DNA of 64,000 nt, from NCBI GenBank assembly GCA_027886175.1, contig JAJNNQ010000013.1:186001-250000 (forward strand), read 5' to 3'. The notes below the pieces were generated by a model. The model had not been told where the DNA came from, made no database searches, and was given only the letters and a program-made list of their open reading frames with translations. The DNA comes from Phylloscopus collybita. Taxonomy: Eukaryota; Chordata; Aves; Passeriformes; Phylloscopidae. Shown piece after piece: positions 60,375 to 64,000 of the stretch (position 1 is its first letter; each line of letters starts with the position of its first letter). Both the position numbers and the translations under genes were made by a program.

Positions 60375-61848
60375 ATTTCACTTCTGAGATATCTTCTCCT
60401 ATCTCTTGTTTTGCATGGCTTCCCTGATTCCAGGATTTAAATTGGAGTCATTTTTGGTAAGTCTTGGCCTTTTTCAGTGGCCCTCATTTCATCTCAGTCT
60501 CTTTGGTGGCAATCACTCCATTTCCAAATTTTCTCGGTTTTTTTCGCTTGCGCTGTTTTGGGTCATATCTCCTTTCCAGAGGGGTTGTTAGACTTTGTTC
60601 TCTGATTTCAAGATTTCGTTCCCTTTCCTGAAAGGAAGACTTTCCTTTCAGGAAAGGGAACGAAATCTTGCGATTTTAATGAGCATTAATTGGGCAAGCT
60701 TCCGTCCATTTCCCTGCACTTCTGGCCACCCCATTCACTTTTATGGTTTTCGCTTGCTTTTGTCATTTTTCCATGGTTTTTTTTTTCCATTTCACTTCTG
60801 AGACATCTTCTCCCATCTCTTGTTTTGCATGGCTTCCCTGATTCCAGGATTTAAATTGGAGTCATTTTTGGTAAGTCTTGGCCGTTTTCAGTGGCCCTCA
60901 TTTCATCTCAGTCTCTTTGGTGGCAATAACTCCATTTCCAAATTTTCTCGGTTTTTTTCGCTTGCGCTGTTTTGGGTCATATCTCCTTTCCAGAGGGGTT
61001 GTTAGACTTTGTTCTCTGATTTCAAGATTTCGTTCCCTTTCCTGAAAGGAAGACTTTCCTTTCAGGAAAGGGAACGAAATCTTGCGATTTTAATGAGCAT
61101 TAATTGGGCAAGCTTCCTTCCATTTCTCTGCACTTCTGGCCACCCCATTCACTTTTATAGTTTTCGCTTGCTTTTGTCATTTTTCCATGGTTTTTTTTTC
61201 CATTTCACTTCTGAGACATCTTCTCCTATCTCTAGTTTTGCATGGCTTCCCTGATTCCAGGATTTAAATTGGAGTCATTTTTGGTAAGTCTTGGCCTTTT
61301 TCAGTGGCCCTCATTTCATCTCAGTCTCTTTGGTGGCAATCACTCCATTTCCAAATTTTCTCGGTTTTTTTCGCTTGCGCTGTTTTGGGTCGTATCTCCT
61401 TTCCAGAGGGGTTGTTAGACTTTGTTCTCTGATTTCAAGATTTCGTTCCCTTTCCTGAAAGGAAGACTTTCCTTTCAGGAAAGAGAACGAAATCTTGCGA
61501 TTTTAATGAGCATTAATTGGGCAAGCTTCCGTCCATTTCCCTGCACTTCTGGCCACCCCATTCACTTTTATGGTTTTCGCTTGCTTCTGTCATTTTTCCA
61601 TGGTTTTTTTTTCCATTTCACTTCTGAGATATCTTCTCCTAACTCTTGTTTTGCATGGCTTCCCTGATTCCAGGGTTTAAATTGGAGTCATTTTTGGTAA
61701 GTCTTGGCCTTTTTCAGTGGCCCTCATTTCATCTCAGTCTCTTTGGTGGCAATCACTCCATTTCCAAATTGTCTCGGTTTTTTTCGCTCGCGCTGTTTTG
61801 GGTCATATCTCCTTTCCAGAGGGGTTGTTAGACTTTGTTCTCTGATTT

Positions 61849-61905
61849 CAAGATTTCGTTCCCTTTCCTGAAAGGAAGACTTTCCGGAAAGGGAACGAAA
61901 TCTTG
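61849..61905. repeat. 57-bp mixed palindrome (left CTG, right CCGG)
   Basis: This is the counterpart of 58567-58623 in the 3282-bp duplication, with the same flanking markers CGCTCGCG and TTTTTTGGTTGTTGC. Confidence 0.93.
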
Positions 61906-63077
61906 CGATTTTAATGAGCATTAATTGGGCAAGCTTCCGTCCATTTCCCTGCACTTCTGGCCACCCCATTCACTTTTTTGGTTGTTGCTTGCTTCTGTCA
62001 TTTTTTTTTTTTTTCCATTTTACTTCTGAGACATCTTCTCCTATCTCTTGTTTTGCATGGCTTCCCTGATTCCAGGATTTAAATTGGAGTCATTTTTGGT
62101 AAGTCTTGGCCGTTTTCAGTGGCCCTCATTTCATCTCAGTCTCTTTGGTGGCAATCACTCCATTTCCAAATTTTCTCGGTTTTTTTCGCTTGCGCTGTTT
62201 TGGGTCATATCTCCTTTCCAGAGGGGTTGTTAGACTTTGTTCTCTGATTTCAAGATTTCGTTCCCTTTCCTGAAAGGAAGACTTTCCTTTCAGGAAAGGG
62301 AACGAAATCTTGCGATTTTAATGAGCATTAATTGGGCGAGCTTCCGTGCATTTCCCTGCACTTCTGGCCACCCCATTCACTTTTATGGTTTTCGCTTGCT
62401 TCTGTCATTTTTCCATGGTTTTTTTTTCCATTTCACTTCTGAGATATCTTCTCCTATCTCTTGTTTTGCATGGCTTCCCTGATTCCAGGATTTAAATTGG
62501 AGTCATTTTTGGTAAGTCTTGGCCTTTTTCAGTGGCCCTCATTTCATCTCAGTCTTTTTGGTGGCAATCACTCCATTTCCAAATTTTCTCGGTTTTTTTC
62601 GCTTGCGCTGTTTTGGGTCATATCTCCTTTCCAGAGGGGTTGTTAGACTTTGTTCTCTGATTTCAAGATTTCGTTCCCTTTCCTGAAAGGAAGACTTTCC
62701 TTTCAGGAAAGGGAACGAAATCTTGCGATTTTAATGAGCATTAATTGGGCAAGCTTCCGTCCATTTCCCTGCACTTCTGGCCACCCCATTCACTTTTATG
62801 GTTTTCGCTTGCTTCTGTCATTTTTTATTTTTTGTTTTTTTCCATTTCACTTCTGAGATATCTTCTCCTATCTCTAGTTTTGCATGGCTTCCCTGATTCC
62901 AGGATTTAAATTGGAGTCATTTTTGGTAAGTCTTGGCCTTTTTCAGTGGCCCTCATTTCATCTCAGTCTCTTTGGTGGCAATCACTCCATTTCCAAATTT
63001 TCTCGGTTTTTTTCGCTTGCGCTGTTTTGGGTCATATCTCCTTTCCAGAGGGGTTGTTAGACTTTGTTCTCTGATTT

Positions 63078-63134
63078 CAAGATTTCGTTCCCTTTCCTGA
63101 AAGGAAGACTTTCCGGAAAGGGAACGAAATCTTG
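63078..63134. repeat. 57-bp mixed palindrome (left CTG, right CCGG)
   Basis: This is the counterpart of 59384-59440 but with the normal TTTCGTTCCC left arm. The TTTCATTCCC change at 59384 therefore arose after the duplication. Confidence 0.93.
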
Positions 63135-63487
63135 CGATTTTAATGAGCATTAATTGGGCAAGCTTCCGTCCATTTCCCTGCACTTCTGGCCACCCCATTC
63201 ACTTTTATGGTTTTCGCTTGCTTTTGTCATTTTTCCATGGTTTTTTTTTTTCCATTTCACTTCTGAGATATCTTCTCCTATCTCTTGTTTTGCATGGCTT
63301 CCCTGATTCCAGGGTTTAAATTGGAGTCATTTTTGGAAAGTCTTGGCCTTTTTCAGTGGCCCTCATTTCATCTCAGTCTCTTTGGTGGCAATCACTCCAT
63401 TTCGTAATTTTCTCGGTTTTTTTCGCTTGCGCTGTTTTGGGTCATATCTCCTTTCCAGAGGGGTTGTTAGACTTTGTTCTCTGATTT

Positions 63488-63544
63488 CAAGATTTCGTTC
63501 CCTTTCCGGAAAGGAAGACTTTCCGGAAAGGGAATGAAATCTTG
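63488..63544. repeat. 57-bp palindrome, both arms CCGG (copy by duplication)
   Basis: It is identical in its variants to 59794-59850, including GGAATGAAATC and CTTGCAATTTT, and sits at the matching place in the 3.28/3.69-kb duplication. Confidence 0.93.
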
Positions 63545-63699
63545 CAATTTTAATGAGCATTAATTGGGCAAGCTTCCGTCCATTTCCCTGCACTTCTGGC
63601 CACCCCATTCACTTTTATGGTTTTCGCTTGCTTCTGTCATTTTTTATTTTTTTTTTTCCATTTCACTTCTGAGACATCTTCTCCTATCTCTTGTTTTGC

Positions 63700-64000
63700 A
63701 TGGCTTCCCTGATTCCAGGATTTAAATTGGAGTCATTTTTGGTAAGTCTTGGCCTTTTTCAGCGGCCCTCATTTCATCTCAGTCTCTTTGGTGGCAATCA
63801 CTCCATTTCCAAATTTTCTCGGTTTTTTTCGCTTGCGCTGTTTTGGGTCATATCTCCTTTCCAGAGGGGTTGTTAGACTTTGTTCTCTGATTTCAAGATT
63901 TCGTTCCCTTTCCTGAAAGGAAGACTTTCCTTTCAGGAAAGGGAACGAAATCTTGCGATTTTAATGAGCATTAATTGGGCAAGCTTCCGTCCATTTCCCT
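63700..64000. repeat. Partial monomer at the right window edge
   Basis: The last monomer is cut after TCCATTTCCCT. It has a consensus 62-bp palindrome (63894-63955) and the CAGCGGCC variant also seen near 29563, 37811, 51838 and 52660. The array continues beyond the window. Confidence 0.95.

Larger units (their letters stand above)
57540..63699. repeat. 8-mer tandem duplication, period 3282 bp, with one extra monomer in copy 2
   Basis: Monomers 57547, 57960, 58373 and 58776 match 60829, 61242, 61655 and 62057 at +3281 to 3282 bp. Linked markers are CCGTTTTCAG, CAATAACTCC, TTATAGTTTTCG, GAAAGAGAACG, CGCTCGCG, TTTTTTGGTTGTTGC and the 57-bp mixed palindrome. From 59190 on, the offset becomes about 3694 bp (59190/62884, 59600/63294), because one monomer beginning near 62237 and carrying GCGAGCTTCCGTGC is extra in copy 2. 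Confidence 0.85.
1..64000. repeat. Tandem satellite array, ~412-413 bp monomer, ~154 full copies
   Basis: The same sequence returns every 412-414 bp from the first base to the last, always in the same orientation and with no foreign insertion. Using the ATGG of GCATGGCTTCC as monomer start, copies begin at 316, 705, 1118, 1532, 1946, 2360, 2771, 3160 and so on to 63294 and 63700, a mean of 411.6 bp. Shorter monomers are explained by shortened palindromes: about 389-390 bp at 316, 2771, 4811, 8922 and 10545, and 402-403 bp at 48901, 58373, 59600 and 61655. Other length changes are in the poly-T tract. Most monomers differ from each other by only a few bases. Repeated open frames exist on both strands, but they overlap in different frames, mostly need TTG starts and show no coding-type constraint, so I annotate no gene. 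The array is nuclear and heterochromatic by inference; centromeric identity is not shown by sequence alone. Confidence 0.98.

Noticed and set aside
1..64000. Recurrent open frames of about 61-121 codons on the + strand and about 81 codons on the - strand
   Set aside because: They recur with the satellite period, overlap in different frames, mostly open with TTG, change length with poly-T indels, and include the palindrome in frame. Nothing resembles a known domain, so they are repeat by-products and not genes.
1..64000. CRISPR array (palindromic repeats at regular spacing)
   Set aside because: The period is ~412 bp and the sequence between palindromes is itself the repeat, not unique spacers. 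No cas-like gene is present.
1..64000. Ribosomal DNA spacer sub-repeats
   Set aside because: No rRNA gene sequence occurs in 64 kb, and intergenic-spacer sub-repeat arrays are normally far shorter. Origin from such a spacer long ago cannot be excluded.

Overview
The whole 64-kb window is one uninterrupted eukaryotic satellite DNA array. A monomer of about 412-413 bp is repeated head to tail in a single orientation: I count 154 complete monomers, from 316 to 63699, with a partial monomer at each end (1-315 and 63700-64000). I found no protein-coding gene, RNA gene, transposon, inversion or unique sequence. The open frames that recur every monomer (about 61, 68, 81 and 121 codons) are by-products of the repeat. 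Most need a TTG start, they overlap in several frames, and their lengths change with the poly-T tract. An array this long and homogeneous points to nuclear heterochromatin (centromeric, pericentromeric, subtelomeric or a B chromosome). The sequence does not identify the species, and I do not recognise the satellite by name.

Each monomer has three layers. (1) Near its middle is a 62-bp hairpin-forming palindrome: two perfect 29-bp arms around a 4-nt GACT loop. (2) The rest looks like two strongly diverged copies of an older unit of about 175 bp. Six short anchors recur in the same order in both halves; without the palindrome the halves measure 178 and 173 bp. (3) A poly-T stretch near the monomer end is the most length-variable part.

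The array grew by repeated multi-monomer duplications. Left region (1 to about 15 kb): overlapping 5-mer, 6-mer and dimer duplications, variable T-tracts and centrally deleted palindromes. Core (about 15-46 kb): very homogeneous, with a 9-mer tandem duplication (period 3714 bp) and a 20-mer tandem duplication (period 8248 bp, copies almost identical), plus further partial copies to about 46 kb. Right region (about 46-64 kb): more diverged, with T-tracts of up to 23, CCGG-converted and shortened palindromes, and an 8-mer duplication of 3282 bp near the end. Some flank markers (CTAG before TTTTGC, centrally deleted palindromes) are absent from the core, which suggests a younger expanded core between older flanks.

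The most notable signal is how the palindrome evolves. In five monomers both arms read CCGG instead of the paired CTG/CAG, so the stem stays paired. Four other monomers hold a plausible one-deletion intermediate. This suggests DNA-level hairpin-templated correction, or constraint on the stem, inside a satellite.
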